A stretch of DNA of 24,609 nt from Spirochaetia bacterium (GCA_026002045.1 BOAV01000034.1:1-24609); one strand, 5' to 3'. Shown: positions 1-8,672, counted from the first letter of the stretch. Numbers and translations: made by a program. The notes: a model not told the origin generated them from the sequence alone.

Positions 1-386
1 TATTTTTTATCATAAAATTCCCTCTTCCCCAGCTTTATACCACCCTTGGGTACGCCGCCTGGGTGCAGGAACATATTAAAGACGCGGTGGAATTCTACGA
101 AAAAGCCCTGGAAATGGACGAAAATAACACCACCGCCATGAACTGCCTGGGATATATCCTGGCGGATACGGGCATGGATTTTTTCCGGGGACTCAGGCTT
201 TGCCGGAAGGCGGTTGACCTTAAGCCCCAAAATCCCGCCTATATTGATTCCCTGGGCTGGGCCTACTTTAAAAGCGGCGATGTGACCGAAGCCCGTACCT
301 GGCTCCGCCGGGCGCTGGATATGGCCCCCAATGAAAAGGAAATCCGGGAGCATGTCAAGGCCGCAAATGGGGAAGCCGCTTCATGA
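1..386 (+). CDS. TPR-repeat protein, C-terminal part (5' end outside window)
   Basis: The reading frame is open from base 3, so the gene continues off the left edge; the GTG at 63 is only an internal codon. The visible part holds about three tetratricopeptide repeats: one around LGYAAW...ALEMDENN, a second around CLGYILADTG...AVDLKPQN, and a third around SLGWAYFKSGD...ALDMAPNE. TPR arrays are protein-interaction scaffolds, so no enzymatic role can be read. The stop overlaps the next start by ATGA (383-386), which suggests translational coupling to the NHL/VWA protein downstream. TPR assignment is firm; the role is unknown. Confidence 0.8.
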   Translation, partial: FFIIKFPLPQLYTTLGYAAWVQEHIKDAVEFYEKALEMDENNTTAMNCLGYILADTGMDFFRGLRLCRKAVDLKPQNPAYIDSLGWAYFKSGDVTEARTWLRRALDMAPNEKEIREHVKAANGEAAS

Positions 387-2479
387 AGCAAAAAATGGTC
401 CATATCCGCTGTCCCCTGCTGTTTCTGTGGCTTGCCTTTTCGGCGCTCTTGAGCGTGGAAGCCCAGCAGGTTGCGGCGGATATGGACGCCCTCTATGCCG
501 GGGAAGCCTTCCGCATCGGGGTTCAGGCCTATAACCGGTATGCCTTTAACGAAGCGATTGTTTCTTTTGAGCGGGCCCTTTCCTTTAAGCCGGGGGAAGC
601 TTTGATCATGGATTGGCTTGGGCGCTCCTATTACCGTTCCGGTTTGGAGGAGACCGCCCTGCGCCAGTGGCGGGCCGCCGCTGAGGCTTACGGCTGGAAC
701 ACCGGGGAGGGGCTGCTTCTGGGGACCCGGATCGAGACCGTGGGAAACCGCCGGGGGCTTCTTCCCGTAAGCGACGATGATGTCCGCTATGCGGAGTCCG
801 GCCGTTATCCGGGAAAATCCGATGACAATATTTACTACCGGCAGCCCACTTCGGTGCTTCCCCTGGAGGACGGCTCGGCGTGGGTGGTGGCCTACGGGAG
901 CAATGAAATCGTCAGGATCGATGTGAACGGTCTGGTTCGGGAGCGCCGCCGGGGGCCCCTGAACGGTTTTGACCGGCCCTACGATCTGGTAAAAGGTCCC
1001 AATGGCCGGCTCTACCTTTCCGAGTACCGGGGGGGCAGGATCAGCGTCCTCAACAGCAACGGGGAATGGCTGTCATATATCGGTTCAAAAGGGCTGGGTG
1101 ACGGAAACCTCCTTGGCCCCCAAAATATGGATGTGGACCGGGATGGCTACCTCTACGTGGTGGATTACGGAAACGGCCGGGTCTGTAAATTCGATCCCGA
1201 GGGGAATTTTATCCTTTCATTCGGAAAAAAGCCCGCTTTCCGCTATGGGGCGCCGGACTTTGCGGGCTTCCTGTCCCCCACGGGGATCGCCGCCCGGGAG
1301 GACCGGGTATTCGTGGCCGATGCGGCGGCAAAGCAGATCTTTATTTTTGATTCCAACGGAACCTATCAGGGCATCCTGGCCGCCGAGGGCCTCAAGGGGC
1401 CGGAAAGCCTCCGCTTCCTTGAGGACGGCAAACTCCTCGCGGCGGACACCAACCGGATTCTTCTTATAGATACCGCCTCTGCCATAGTCAGGGAACTGGG
1501 AGTTCTGGGCAGTCCCCGGGTCCGCATCGTGGGCGCCGGGATGGACCGGAACGGCAATGTGCTGGCCGCCAACTTTGACGCCGGGGAAGTTTCGATCCTG
1601 ACCCGCTTTGATGACATGGCCTCTGGGTTCTTTGTGCAGGTTGAACGGGTTTCCGTAGAACGGTTCCCCCAGGTAACCGTGGAACTCCAGGTACAGGACC
1701 GGCAGCGCCGCCCCGTGGTCGGCCTTGACGAGCGGAATTTCCTGGTGAGCGAGGGGGGCCGGGCCGCGGCGGAACAGAATTTTCTCTCCGCCGGTTACCG
1801 GTCAGAGGCCTCGGATGTATCAATATTGATGGAACGATCCCCTGATACGCGGTTACTGGGGGATGATCTTGCTGCGGCGGTTCGGGACATTAACGGGGCA
1901 TTGGGCGGGACCGGTGGTTCCGGCCGGATTGTTTCCCTCATATCCGCAGGAGTCCAGCCCAAGCGGGAGCGCATCGATACTTCGAGTATAAGCTCTATCA
2001 ATACGGCGGCACGGGGCAGCGCCGGTGACTACGATCCCCGGTGGCGCTTCGACCAGGGACTGAGGCTTGCCGCCTCGGATCTCCTCTCCGGTGCAAAGAA
2101 GCGGGCCGTGGTCTTTGTCACATCCGGCAGCCTTGAGGAAAAAGCCTTTGAGCAGTACGGCCTTTCGGAACTTGCTGCCTACATGGCGAATAACAATATC
2201 GTTTTTCATGCAGTCGTAGTGGGCGGTCGGCCCGCAGCGGAGGAGATCCGTTACCTTTGCCGGGAAACCGGCGGGGAGGTCCTGCCCCTCTACCGGCCCG
2301 AGGGCATCCGGGAGGTCATACAAAGTCTTGCATCCTATCCCAGCGGGGCCTATACCCTCAGTTACCGTTCACAGCTTCCCACCGATTTCGGCAGGGCCTA
2401 TCTTCCCGTGGAAGTTGAAGTGTACCTTATGGAACGATCCGGCCGGGACGGAACCGGGTATTTCCCGCCTTTGGAGTAG
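383..2479 (+). CDS. Secreted TPR / NHL-repeat / VWA-like protein
   Basis: This 698-residue protein has an N-terminal signal peptide (hydrophobic core LLFLWLAFSALLSV, likely cleavage after VEA), so it is probably periplasmic or surface-exposed. Residues about 40-95 form TPR-like helices (RIGVQAYNRYAFNEAIVSFERAL). Residues about 145-400 are beta-propeller NHL-type repeats, each with a pattern like GPQNMDVDRDGYLYVVDYGNGRV. Residues about 415-680 resemble a von Willebrand A fold (RAVVFVTSGSLEEKA; IVFHAVVVGG). The usual metal-binding DxSxS is replaced by LMERS, so metal-dependent adhesion is doubtful. Architecture of this kind occurs in treponemes next to TPR genes. It probably binds a partner or assembles an envelope complex; function is not known. 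Confidence 0.75.
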   Translation: MKQKMVHIRCPLLFLWLAFSALLSVEAQQVAADMDALYAGEAFRIGVQAYNRYAFNEAIVSFERALSFKPGEALIMDWLGRSYYRSGLEETALRQWRAAAEAYGWNTGEGLLLGTRIETVGNRRGLLPVSDDDVRYAESGRYPGKSDDNIYYRQPTSVLPLEDGSAWVVAYGSNEIVRIDVNGLVRERRRGPLNGFDRPYDLVKGPNGRLYLSEYRGGRISVLNSNGEWLSYIGSKGLGDGNLLGPQNMDVDRDGYLYVVDYGNGRVCKFDPEGNFILSFGKKPAFRYGAPDFAGFLSPTGIAAREDRVFVADAAAKQIFIFDSNGTYQGILAAEGLKGPESLRFLEDGKLLAADTNRILLIDTASAIVRELGVLGSPRVRIVGAGMDRNGNVLAANFDAGEVSILTRFDDMASGFFVQVERVSVERFPQVTVELQVQDRQRRPVVGLDERNFLVSEGGRAAAEQNFLSAGYRSEASDVSILMERSPDTRLLGDDLAAAVRDINGALGGTGGSGRIVSLISAGVQPKRERIDTSSISSINTAARGSAGDYDPRWRFDQGLRLAASDLLSGAKKRAVVFVTSGSLEEKAFEQYGLSELAAYMANNNIVFHAVVVGGRPAAEEIRYLCRETGGEVLPLYRPEGIREVIQSLASYPSGAYTLSYRSQLPTDFGRAYLPVEVEVYLMERSGRDGTGYFPPLE

Positions 2480-2539
2480 CCTTGCCTAATAATTGAAGGG
2501 TAATTTTAATAACTGGACAGAAAAGTGAAAAAATAGAGC

Positions 2540-2588
2540 GCTTTTTTTCCATCAAATCTTGTTATGATATTTCAGGATGAGATGGAGG
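2540..2588 (+). promoter_or_regulatory. Possible promoter and RBS of the ABC transporter operon
   Basis: A TATGAT hexamer at 2563-2568 is a good -10 element. The matching -35 is poor (a run of T near 2541-2547). GATGGAGG at 2581-2588 is a strong ribosome site 7 bases before the TTG start at 2596, and it decides that start. The T-rich stretch could equally be part of a weak terminator for the upstream gene. Confidence 0.3.
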
Positions 2589-2595
2589 CTAAAAA

Positions 2596-3555
2596 TTGGT
2601 TAAGCAGGCGAGAGCAGCTTCCGTAATATCCCCGGCGCACAGGTCCCGGTGGCAGCAGATCAAGATAAATTTTCTGAAAGACCGGTGGCTTTACTTCATG
2701 CTTATTCCGGGGATCCTATTTTTTACGATTTATAAATACGGACCCATGTTTGGGCTTACCCTGGCGTTCAAAAATTACCGTCCCTTTTTGGGGTTCTGGG
2801 GCAGCCAATGGGTGGGGCTTGAACATTTCAAACGTTTCTTCAGCGATAGTACCTTTGTGCAGCTTTTTACCAATACCCTTTCCCTGTCCCTGCTGAATCT
2901 GCTTTTCAACTTTCCCATACCGATTATTTTTGCCCTCCTCTTAAACGAGGTCCGTAACCGGTACTTTAAAAAGTTTGTGCAGACCGTCACCTATCTGCCC
3001 CATTTCCTTTCCTGGGTGGTGGTGGCGGGCCTTTCCTATGTCATGTTTACCACCGCCGGCGGCATCGTAAACGAAATTATCAAGGCCATGGGATTTCCGG
3101 TGGTGAATTTTCTGTCCAGCGAAAAAACCTTCCGCCCCCTGATCGTGGGACAGTCCATGTGGAAGGAGACCGGCTGGGGCACGATTGTGTACCTGGCGGC
3201 TTTAAGCGGGGTTGACATGGAGCAGTACGAGGCGGCCCACATAGACGGCGCCAACCGGATGCAGCAGCTTTGGCATATTACCCTGCCTTCAATAAAACCG
3301 GTGATCATCACCATGTTTATCCTCAGGCTGGGGAGTATCATAGATTCCAGTTTTGATCAGATTTACAACATGCTTAATGAAATGAACCGCACCGTGGGGG
3401 AAGTTTTTGACACCTATGTGTATAAGACCGGCATTATGAACGGCCAGCTCAGTTATGCCACTGCGGTGGGGCTTTTTAAATCGACGGTGGGATTTCTGCT
3501 GGTGGTAAGCGGCGATTTGATTGCCAAAAAAGCCGGGGAAGAGGGAATTTTATGA
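2596..3555 (+). CDS. lplB: Carbohydrate ABC transporter permease, LplB type
   Basis: A 319-residue inner-membrane permease starting at TTG, fixed by the Shine-Dalgarno GATGGAGG just upstream. It begins with a basic N-terminus followed by the LplB-type segment KDRWLYFMLIPGILFFTIYKYGPMFG (split here: LYFMLIPG / FFTIYKYGPMFG). About six hydrophobic helices follow. The cytoplasmic EAA loop that docks to the ATPase is at EQYEAAHIDGANRMQQLWHI. This family pairs with an LplC/YtcP permease and a family 1 binding protein to import oligosaccharides; the exact sugar cannot be read. No ATPase gene is nearby, which is usual because such systems share an MsmX-like ATPase encoded elsewhere. It overlaps the next gene by ATGA. 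Confidence 0.9.
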   Translation: MVKQARAASVISPAHRSRWQQIKINFLKDRWLYFMLIPGILFFTIYKYGPMFGLTLAFKNYRPFLGFWGSQWVGLEHFKRFFSDSTFVQLFTNTLSLSLLNLLFNFPIPIIFALLLNEVRNRYFKKFVQTVTYLPHFLSWVVVAGLSYVMFTTAGGIVNEIIKAMGFPVVNFLSSEKTFRPLIVGQSMWKETGWGTIVYLAALSGVDMEQYEAAHIDGANRMQQLWHITLPSIKPVIITMFILRLGSIIDSSFDQIYNMLNEMNRTVGEVFDTYVYKTGIMNGQLSYATAVGLFKSTVGFLLVVSGDLIAKKAGEEGIL

Positions 3556-4430
3556 TAAAAAATAAATCCTTTAGCTCCGTGCTGGTCGATGTCATTATTT
3601 ACGTGGTACTGACTCTGTTTGCCCTGATTACCCTGATCCCCTTTTACAGCATTCTGGTAGGTTCCCTGGCGTCGGCCCGGGAAAACGCCCTGCATCCCCT
3701 GCTACTCTGGCCCCGGGAACCGACACTGGATTCGTACCGGTATATTCTTTCCACCGCCACCATGCCACGGGCTCTTTTAACAACCATTTATATTACGATA
3801 GTCGGAACCGCCGTCAATATCGCCATGTCCGTTCTGATGGCCTGGCCTCTGGCCCATAAACGCATCATGGGCAGGCATGCTTTGATGTTTTTCGTCACCT
3901 TTACCCTGCTCTTTAACGGCGGGATGATCCCCAATTATTTTATCGTCCGGGGTACGGGGCTTATGAATTCCTGGGCCGCCCTCATCATTCCTTCTGCCAT
4001 AAACGCCTTTAATCTTATTCTGATGAAAAACTTTTTCCAGGAAATTCCCGCAAGCCTTGAAGAATCGGCCAAGCTTGACGGGGCCAATGACCTCGGTATT
4101 TTGATCCGCATCGTTATCCCCCTGTCGATGCCTTCCATAGCAACCTTCACCCTGTTCTATGCGGTGGCCCACTGGAACAGTTTTATGAATGTTCTGCTCT
4201 ATATTAACGATTCTACCAAATGGACCATTCAGGTTCTGCTGCGGCAGATTGTTATTTTATCCCAAGGCGGGGTGGGGGATTCTTCCACCCTGGGGGATTC
4301 CTTTGTTATCCCGCCCCAGGGGGTAAAAATGGCGGCCATCATGTTTTCTACCTTTCCCATACTCTGTGTTTATCCTTTCCTGCAAAAATACTTTATTAAA
4401 GGTGTTATGGCGGGGTCCATAAAGGGTTAA
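3552..4430 (+). CDS. Carbohydrate ABC transporter permease, LplC/YtcP type
   Basis: A 292-residue second permease. It has about six transmembrane segments, including LVDVIIYVVLTLFALITLIPF near the start and an EAA loop at LEESAKLDGANDLGILIRI. The family C-terminus FLQKYFIKGVMAGSIKG is present and the length is normal. Its start overlaps the stop of the first permease (ATGA), with GAGGGA upstream, so the two are co-translated and presumably form a heterodimer. The likely role is uptake of oligosaccharides or derivatives delivered by the binding protein encoded 21 bases downstream. Confidence 0.9.
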   Translation: MIKNKSFSSVLVDVIIYVVLTLFALITLIPFYSILVGSLASARENALHPLLLWPREPTLDSYRYILSTATMPRALLTTIYITIVGTAVNIAMSVLMAWPLAHKRIMGRHALMFFVTFTLLFNGGMIPNYFIVRGTGLMNSWAALIIPSAINAFNLILMKNFFQEIPASLEESAKLDGANDLGILIRIVIPLSMPSIATFTLFYAVAHWNSFMNVLLYINDSTKWTIQVLLRQIVILSQGGVGDSSTLGDSFVIPPQGVKMAAIMFSTFPILCVYPFLQKYFIKGVMAGSIKG

Positions 4431-4451
4431 ATTTTTTAGGAGGAGATTAAA

Positions 4452-5969
4452 ATGATCAAAAGAACGAAGTGCGCTCTGATTGCGCTGTTGGTTCTGGCGG
4501 CGCTCCCGGCGCTTTCCTACGCCGGCGGGCAAAAACAGGAAAGCGCAGCTCCGGGCGGTTTTAAGTTCACCATGATGGCGAACTTTAACCAGCCGGAACC
4601 GCCCAGGGAATCCAGCGATTTGATGCAGTTTATCAGGAATACCCTTAAGGCGGATATCCAGTTTAACTGGACCCCCACTGCCGCCTATAACGACAAGCTG
4701 GGTGTTCAGCTTGCCACCCTGGATTTGGCCGATGTAACCGTTGCCCGGGGCAATACCCGGGATGCCAGTGTGGTAAGCGCCATCCGGGACGGGGCTTTTT
4801 GGCCGCTGGACAAGTACCTTAACAATCCCAAGTATCCGGGGCTTGCCAAATTAAGTGCGGAACGGCTTGCCCATATCCGGCTGGACGGTCATGTGTGGGG
4901 GCTGCCCATCGAACGGGATCTGTCCCAGGCGGGGGTGCTGTACCGCAAGGACTGGCTGGACAAGCTGGGGATTCCTGAGCCCAAGAACATGAACGATGTA
5001 TGGGAGATAATGAAGGCCTTTACGGAACGGGACCCCGACGGCAACGGCAAGGCCGATACCACGGGCCTTTCCATGAAGGGCCGGAACCTGAGCGATAAAC
5101 TTTCAGATGTGGCCGTTTATTACGGCGGGCGTCAGGAATGGTATTATGATGAAGCTTCCCGGACCGTTAAGCACGAAACCGAGGACCCCGCATATCAGAA
5201 ATCCCTGGACTTTCACCGCGATGCCTATGCCAAAGGATACTTTGTCAGCAACGTGGTGGAATTGAACAATGAATACCTCCCCCTGCAGCAGGGCCGGGCA
5301 GGGCTGGTTTTCTTCAGCGATATTAATGATGTGGTTGATACCCAGTTGAAGGTGGCCGCCGTATTCCCGGAGGCCCGGATCGGCTTTACCCAGAATCTGG
5401 CTGCCCCTGACGGAAAAATAGCCATGCGTTCCCATATCGGTTACAACGGCGCGTTCCTGTTTTCAAAGAGTTCCATCAAGACTGAAGAACGGCTTGAGGA
5501 AATTATCAAATTCTTTGACCTCCTGGGTTCCGATGAAAACATCCTTACGATGCGCCGGGGCATTAAGGACAAGCACTACACTATTGTGAACGGCCAGTTG
5601 GTCGCCACCGAAGCCCAGATTAAGGCCTTCCGGGAAACCGATTTTCCCGACGCCTCTTTGATTACCCCCTTCGGCGTTACCAAACCCATCCCCGAGAAGA
5701 TGTCCGATCCCCTGACCCAGGCCACGGCGGATTCGGTGGATAATTACAAGGGTCTGCGGTACATCAGGCTGAGCGATATCTATGTTTCCGATACCGCGGT
5801 CAAATTGGGCAATAACCTGACGGATATACTCCGGGACGCGCGGATGAAGTATGTCCTGGGAGAGATCAATCTGGCAGGCTGGAATGCCGAAGTTGCCCGG
5901 TGGCGGGCCGCCGGCGGCGACAATGTCAAGGCAGAACTGACCGCGGCGTACCTGGCCAACCCGCAGTGA
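4452..5969 (+). CDS. Extracellular solute-binding protein, family 1 (LplA/YtcQ type)
   Basis: A 505-residue periplasmic binding protein preceded by the strong site AGGAGGAG (about 4439-4446). The signal peptide has the core CALIALLVLAALPALSYA with a likely cut after SYA. No lipobox cysteine follows, unlike many Gram-positive LplA proteins, so it is predicted to be free in the periplasm. Family features include the hinge-region motif VWGLPIERD, YRKDWLDKLGIPEPKN, and a calcium-loop-like DPDGNGKADTTG. Length is normal. It is the last gene of the transporter operon and is followed by a terminator. Substrate is probably a complex oligosaccharide; this is inferred from the family. Confidence 0.9.
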   Translation: MIKRTKCALIALLVLAALPALSYAGGQKQESAAPGGFKFTMMANFNQPEPPRESSDLMQFIRNTLKADIQFNWTPTAAYNDKLGVQLATLDLADVTVARGNTRDASVVSAIRDGAFWPLDKYLNNPKYPGLAKLSAERLAHIRLDGHVWGLPIERDLSQAGVLYRKDWLDKLGIPEPKNMNDVWEIMKAFTERDPDGNGKADTTGLSMKGRNLSDKLSDVAVYYGGRQEWYYDEASRTVKHETEDPAYQKSLDFHRDAYAKGYFVSNVVELNNEYLPLQQGRAGLVFFSDINDVVDTQLKVAAVFPEARIGFTQNLAAPDGKIAMRSHIGYNGAFLFSKSSIKTEERLEEIIKFFDLLGSDENILTMRRGIKDKHYTIVNGQLVATEAQIKAFRETDFPDASLITPFGVTKPIPEKMSDPLTQATADSVDNYKGLRYIRLSDIYVSDTAVKLGNNLTDILRDARMKYVLGEINLAGWNAEVARWRAAGGDNVKAELTAAYLANPQ

Positions 5970-5994
5970 TATTCTGAAACATCCAACGAAGTTT

Positions 5995-6031
5995 CCCCCG
6001 GAGCCTCAGGGCTTTCGGGGGTTTTTTGTTT
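5995..6031 (+). terminator. Rho-independent terminator of the ABC transporter operon
   Basis: CCCCCG (5995-6000) pairs with CGGGGG (6016-6021), and GCC/GGC pair inside it. The stem is followed at once by a T-rich tract to 6031. It lies 25 bases after the stop of the binding-protein gene. Confidence 0.9.
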
Positions 6032-6084
6032 AAAATTCTGCCACGACAAACGCATGAAAAAAATTATTCACGGATTTTCACTGA

Positions 6085-6822
6085 TTAAGATAGAATTTCC
6101 AGGGATTTAAACCACGAACGACACAAACTACACGAAAAAAGCACAAAATTTTGCAAAAATGTTCGTCTATGATAAAAGTCAAGCAGTTTTTTATAGGCAG
6201 CCAGCTTTGCCTCATGCTTCTTTGCGTCCCGTGCATAGTGATATTCCCCCTTCTTCAACATTTGGTAGATTTCAGCAAGTACCCGCCTCCTCAGGCCGGT
6301 CCGTACCAATCCCGCCTTTTTATATTCGCAAAGCCGTTCATACCACCGCCGCAGTTTCAGGCTGCTATCCAGGACATGATTGAGTGACTGGGTCAGCAGG
6401 GTCGCCGCAAGCTTCCGCCCCTGCTTGTTCGTCTCCCTCATACTGGTCGAAGTATTGGAGTTTGACACCTTGGGAGCAGAACGCAAATAGCGGGTGTTAT
6501 ACTTGGAGTTCTTAAACCGGCTCACCTCAATAATATCCGCGATGATCGCTATGGCGGTGAAGACGCTTATCCCTTTCATGCTGGTCAATATCCCGATCTC
6601 CCGCATAAAGGGCGCGGCATGAACCAATACCTGTTCCTTAAGCACCTCCACATCCGTTTCATCCCGCTCAGGAACCCGGGTGTCCGCCGTCAGAGTTCCG
6701 CAGAACACCGCCAGCCCCGCCTCGGTGAGATCAAAGGTCTCGGTACGTTTGTCCGCAGACCTTTTATCCCGGTAACAACAGGTGAACTTGTTCGCGTGTA
6801 AGTCGATCCCGATAAATTGCAT
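6085..6822 (-). pseudogene. IS110-family transposase remnant with internal in-frame deletion
   Basis: The real start is the ATG at 6822 (minus), preceded by GAGGGA at 6825-6830; upstream in-frame residues are not coding. The N-terminus MQFIGIDLHANKFTCCYRD is the opening of the IS110 DEDD (RuvC-like) domain with its first Asp. After about 48 residues it jumps to PERDETDVEVLKEQVL and the C-terminal Transposase_20 domain (LTSMKGISVFTAIAIIADI, RYLRSAPKVSNSN, TNKQGRKLAATLL). Roughly 110 residues carrying the other acidic residues are missing (family average about 340 aa; here 245). The last about 29 residues look like read-through past the original end. It cannot be catalytic. Orientation is opposite to all neighbours. 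Confidence 0.8.
6110..6146. repeat. Short degenerate ACACGAA-type tandem tract
   Basis: The stretch has roughly 9-base units of the form CCACGAACGA / CACAAACTA / CACGAAAAA. A related string (CACGGAGACACAAAGCCACGAAG) recurs around 7161-7184. Both flank the IS110 remnant. They look like dispersed intergenic repeat debris and no function can be read. Confidence 0.35.
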
Positions 6823-6921
6823 AGTCCCTCCGCAAAACGTGATTGTTCGGCGGAACTCCGGTATACTTGACCATACGTCTATTCGGGGTATTGATCCGCT
6901 TAAAAACCAATCCCCAGGGCT

Positions 6922-7140
6922 ATGAAGAAATATAGGAATGAAGCAATGAAGGTTGTCCACGAACAGGCAGCATACTATTATCGTGAGGGCATTATAAATG
7001 CTGCCGAAATGAAAGAGTTTGATGAGGGCTGTCTTGTCTCAACAGCCGACAACGCCGGGGCCTCTACCGTGAAGCGCTCCCCTGCGGTTCCGCATCCGCA
7101 CCCCACGGGCATAGCGTCAAATAGAGAAGCCATCGTTTAG
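6922..7140 (+). pseudogene. N-terminal stub of an XRE-type antitoxin
   Basis: The first about 39 residues (MKVVHEQAAYYYREG...AAEMKEFDEGCLV) match the N-terminal region typical of XRE-family antitoxins paired with RelE/HigB-like toxins, where a line such as MREFDALCL precedes the helix-turn-helix. From about 7036 the sequence turns into low-complexity residues (PAVPHPHPTG), with no helix-turn-helix, so the DNA-binding half is lost. No toxin remains beside it, as the IS110 remnant lies immediately to the left. The family match is from memory of motif patterns and is moderate. Confidence 0.5.
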
Positions 7141-7327
7141 CGGAAAGCGAAGAGAGGGCCTCACACGGAGACACAAAGCCACGAAGGGGGGGGGCGGCAG
7201 GGGGGATGGGTCCCAAAAATACTTATGAGATGGCCAAGTTGTCACTGACCGCCACTTGAAAAATTGTCTTATGTTGTGATGACTAAATTGTAAAAACGGA
7301 CTATACTGAGAATAGGGAGATAAGAAT

Positions 7328-7564
7328 ATGCAGCTTACCTTGAACATTCCGGATGCCGCTAATTTAACCGTAGCTGATGCTCAAATCATGCTTGCGGTCA
7401 AGCTTTTTGAAACTAAAAAACTACCTCTGGGTAAAGCTGCCGAAGTCGCCGGGCTTTCATATCGTACCTTTCATGAGCTTCTCATCAAATATGATGTTCC
7501 TATCGTTACCATGACCGAAGATGATGTACGGATGGAAGTGGCGAATGCCCAAAAATACCTATAA
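7328..7564 (+). CDS. UPF0175-family antitoxin
   Basis: A 78-residue protein starting at ATG 7328, with AGGGAGA upstream. The family layout is complete: an N-terminal strand LTLNIPDAA, a helix AQIMLAVKLFETKKLPLGKAAEVAGLS, and YRTFHELLIKYDVPIV. The helix-turn-helix-like part (GKAAEVAGLSYRTFHELL) would bind the operator. Such proteins are antitoxins of PIN-domain (DUF3368) ribonucleases, and a PIN gene follows directly, overlapping the stop. It is the only undamaged one of three UPF0175 genes in the window (the others at 8145-8267 and 21284-21543). Confidence 0.8.
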   Translation: MQLTLNIPDAANLTVADAQIMLAVKLFETKKLPLGKAAEVAGLSYRTFHELLIKYDVPIVTMTEDDVRMEVANAQKYL

Positions 7565-8001
7565 AGGCTCGTGTTATCATCTCGGATACGAGTTGCTTAA
7601 TCGGTTTGACCAATATAGGGCTCCTTGATGTATTACAGCAAGTATACCGGTCTGTTACCATCACTCCACAGGTGGCCGCTGAATATGGGGAATTGTTGCC
7701 AAGCTGGATTACCGTCAAGGCGGTAGAGGATACACAGAAAGTAGCCGCCTACAATCAATACATCGACCTTGGGGAATCAAGTTCAATCGCCTTATCTATG
7801 GAGATGGAAGGTTCCTTGGTCATTCTGGATGATATTGAAGGGCGGCAGTTCGCAATGAGCCTGGGGCTGGAAATCACCGGTACCTTGGGTGTTCTGATTC
7901 AGGCATATAAAAAGGGCTTTATCCCGGATTTTCATTCAGTAATTGTTAAGCTCAGAGCCAATGGGTTTCGTTTGCCGCCAAATGCAGAGGATTTGATATA
8001 A
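7561..8001 (+). CDS. PIN-domain (DUF3368) toxin, start codon apparently lost
   Basis: The protein is a VapC-like ribonuclease with the nuclease-opening motif VIISDTSCLIGLTNIGLLDVL, the central acidic cluster (LGESSSIALSMEME), and the DUF3368 motif VILDDIEGRQFAMSLGLEITGTLGVLI. The family N-terminus with the first catalytic Asp (SDTS) starts at 7561-7590, but this frame has no ATG, GTG or TTG there. The first ordinary start is TTG 7606, which would remove that Asp. An ATA codon at 7561 lies exactly where an ATGA stop/start overlap with the antitoxin would be (sequence ATAA). Either the toxin was silenced by one G-to-A change or it starts inefficiently at ATA. The domain call is firm; expression is uncertain. 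Confidence 0.7.
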   Translation: MKARVIISDTSCLIGLTNIGLLDVLQQVYRSVTITPQVAAEYGELLPSWITVKAVEDTQKVAAYNQYIDLGESSSIALSMEMEGSLVILDDIEGRQFAMSLGLEITGTLGVLIQAYKKGFIPDFHSVIVKLRANGFRLPPNAEDLI

Positions 8002-8144
8002 TGGGATTTAGAAGGGAGAACCTTGTCTATTAAGCTGGCCAATTACAGACAGGGATGAGTGATTTACTGCGCCGCCATTTGGCGTCGCACGTCATCAGCG
8101 ACTACGAGCAATGCTTGTCCCTTAGCTGCTTAAGCAATTCTACA

Positions 8145-8267
8145 TCATTCATTGCCATTCTGATAGAGCTTCATGGCGATTAGCCGTTTCGCTTCCTGAG
8201 CCGCATCGGGTAGTATGTCTTTTACGGCTTGAGGAAGCTCAATGATCAACTGGTATGTATCTGACAA
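8145..8267 (-). pseudogene. UPF0175-type antitoxin remnant (N-terminal half)
   Basis: On the minus strand, a TTG start at 8267 with AGAGGT upstream reads SDTYQLIIELPQAVKD, then ILPDAAQEAKRLIAMKLYQNGNE and a stop at 8145. It is the N-terminal strand-helix of a UPF0175 antitoxin; the helix-turn-helix half is missing. It is clearly related to the remnant at 21284-21543 (SDTYQLTIELPQSAKDKLP), sharing SDTYQL-IELPQ and KD-LP. It is much less like the intact copy at 7328. Too short for the family (about 75-90 aa). Confidence 0.55.
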
Positions 8268-8672
8268 AAATACCTCTTAATTATCAGTATGCCTTCTTTT
8301 AGGGCTTCCGGCAATAGAAAAATCGAATTGATCTTTGGCGCAGGTGGAGTCAAGAACGACCGAACTCCTGCTACAACCAGGTCTGCCCTCCCAAAAAGTG
8401 GCACATAGATTTTGGTTCAGGGTACGCTTCGGTAGTCTAAAATCACCTTAAATGGTCAAAACTGGGTCATAATGGTTCAATATAAGGCGTAATAAGCTTC
8501 GATGGGCGTGATAAGTGATTCTGTAAATTTGTTGGCTCAGCCTTCGTAGGTTCGAATCACTCCCCAATTCTTTACGTAGTAAGGAATTACGTAATTTCTA
8601 CCGGATGAACCGGTGATATTACTCCAAATCATCTTTAGAAAGAATCTTTAGAGACTTTCAAAGAGAGGAGTT
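8268..8672. other. Non-coding stretch before the integrase remnant
   Basis: No credible gene is seen on either strand. It contains a 7-bp inverted repeat AGTGATT/AATCACT (8514-8520 and 8555-8561) and, inside its right arm, a tRNA T-loop-like string GGTTCGAATC (8549-8558). A second small inverted repeat TACGTA...TACGTA lies around 8573-8592. Their position just upstream of an integrase gene would fit an old attachment region, but no full tRNA can be folded here. Confidence 0.4.

Noticed and set aside
8514..8570. tRNA-like T-loop GGTTCGAATC upstream of the integrase
   Set aside because: The five bases on each side do not pair, no acceptor stem or anticodon arm can be folded and no CCA follows; at most a relic of an attachment site.
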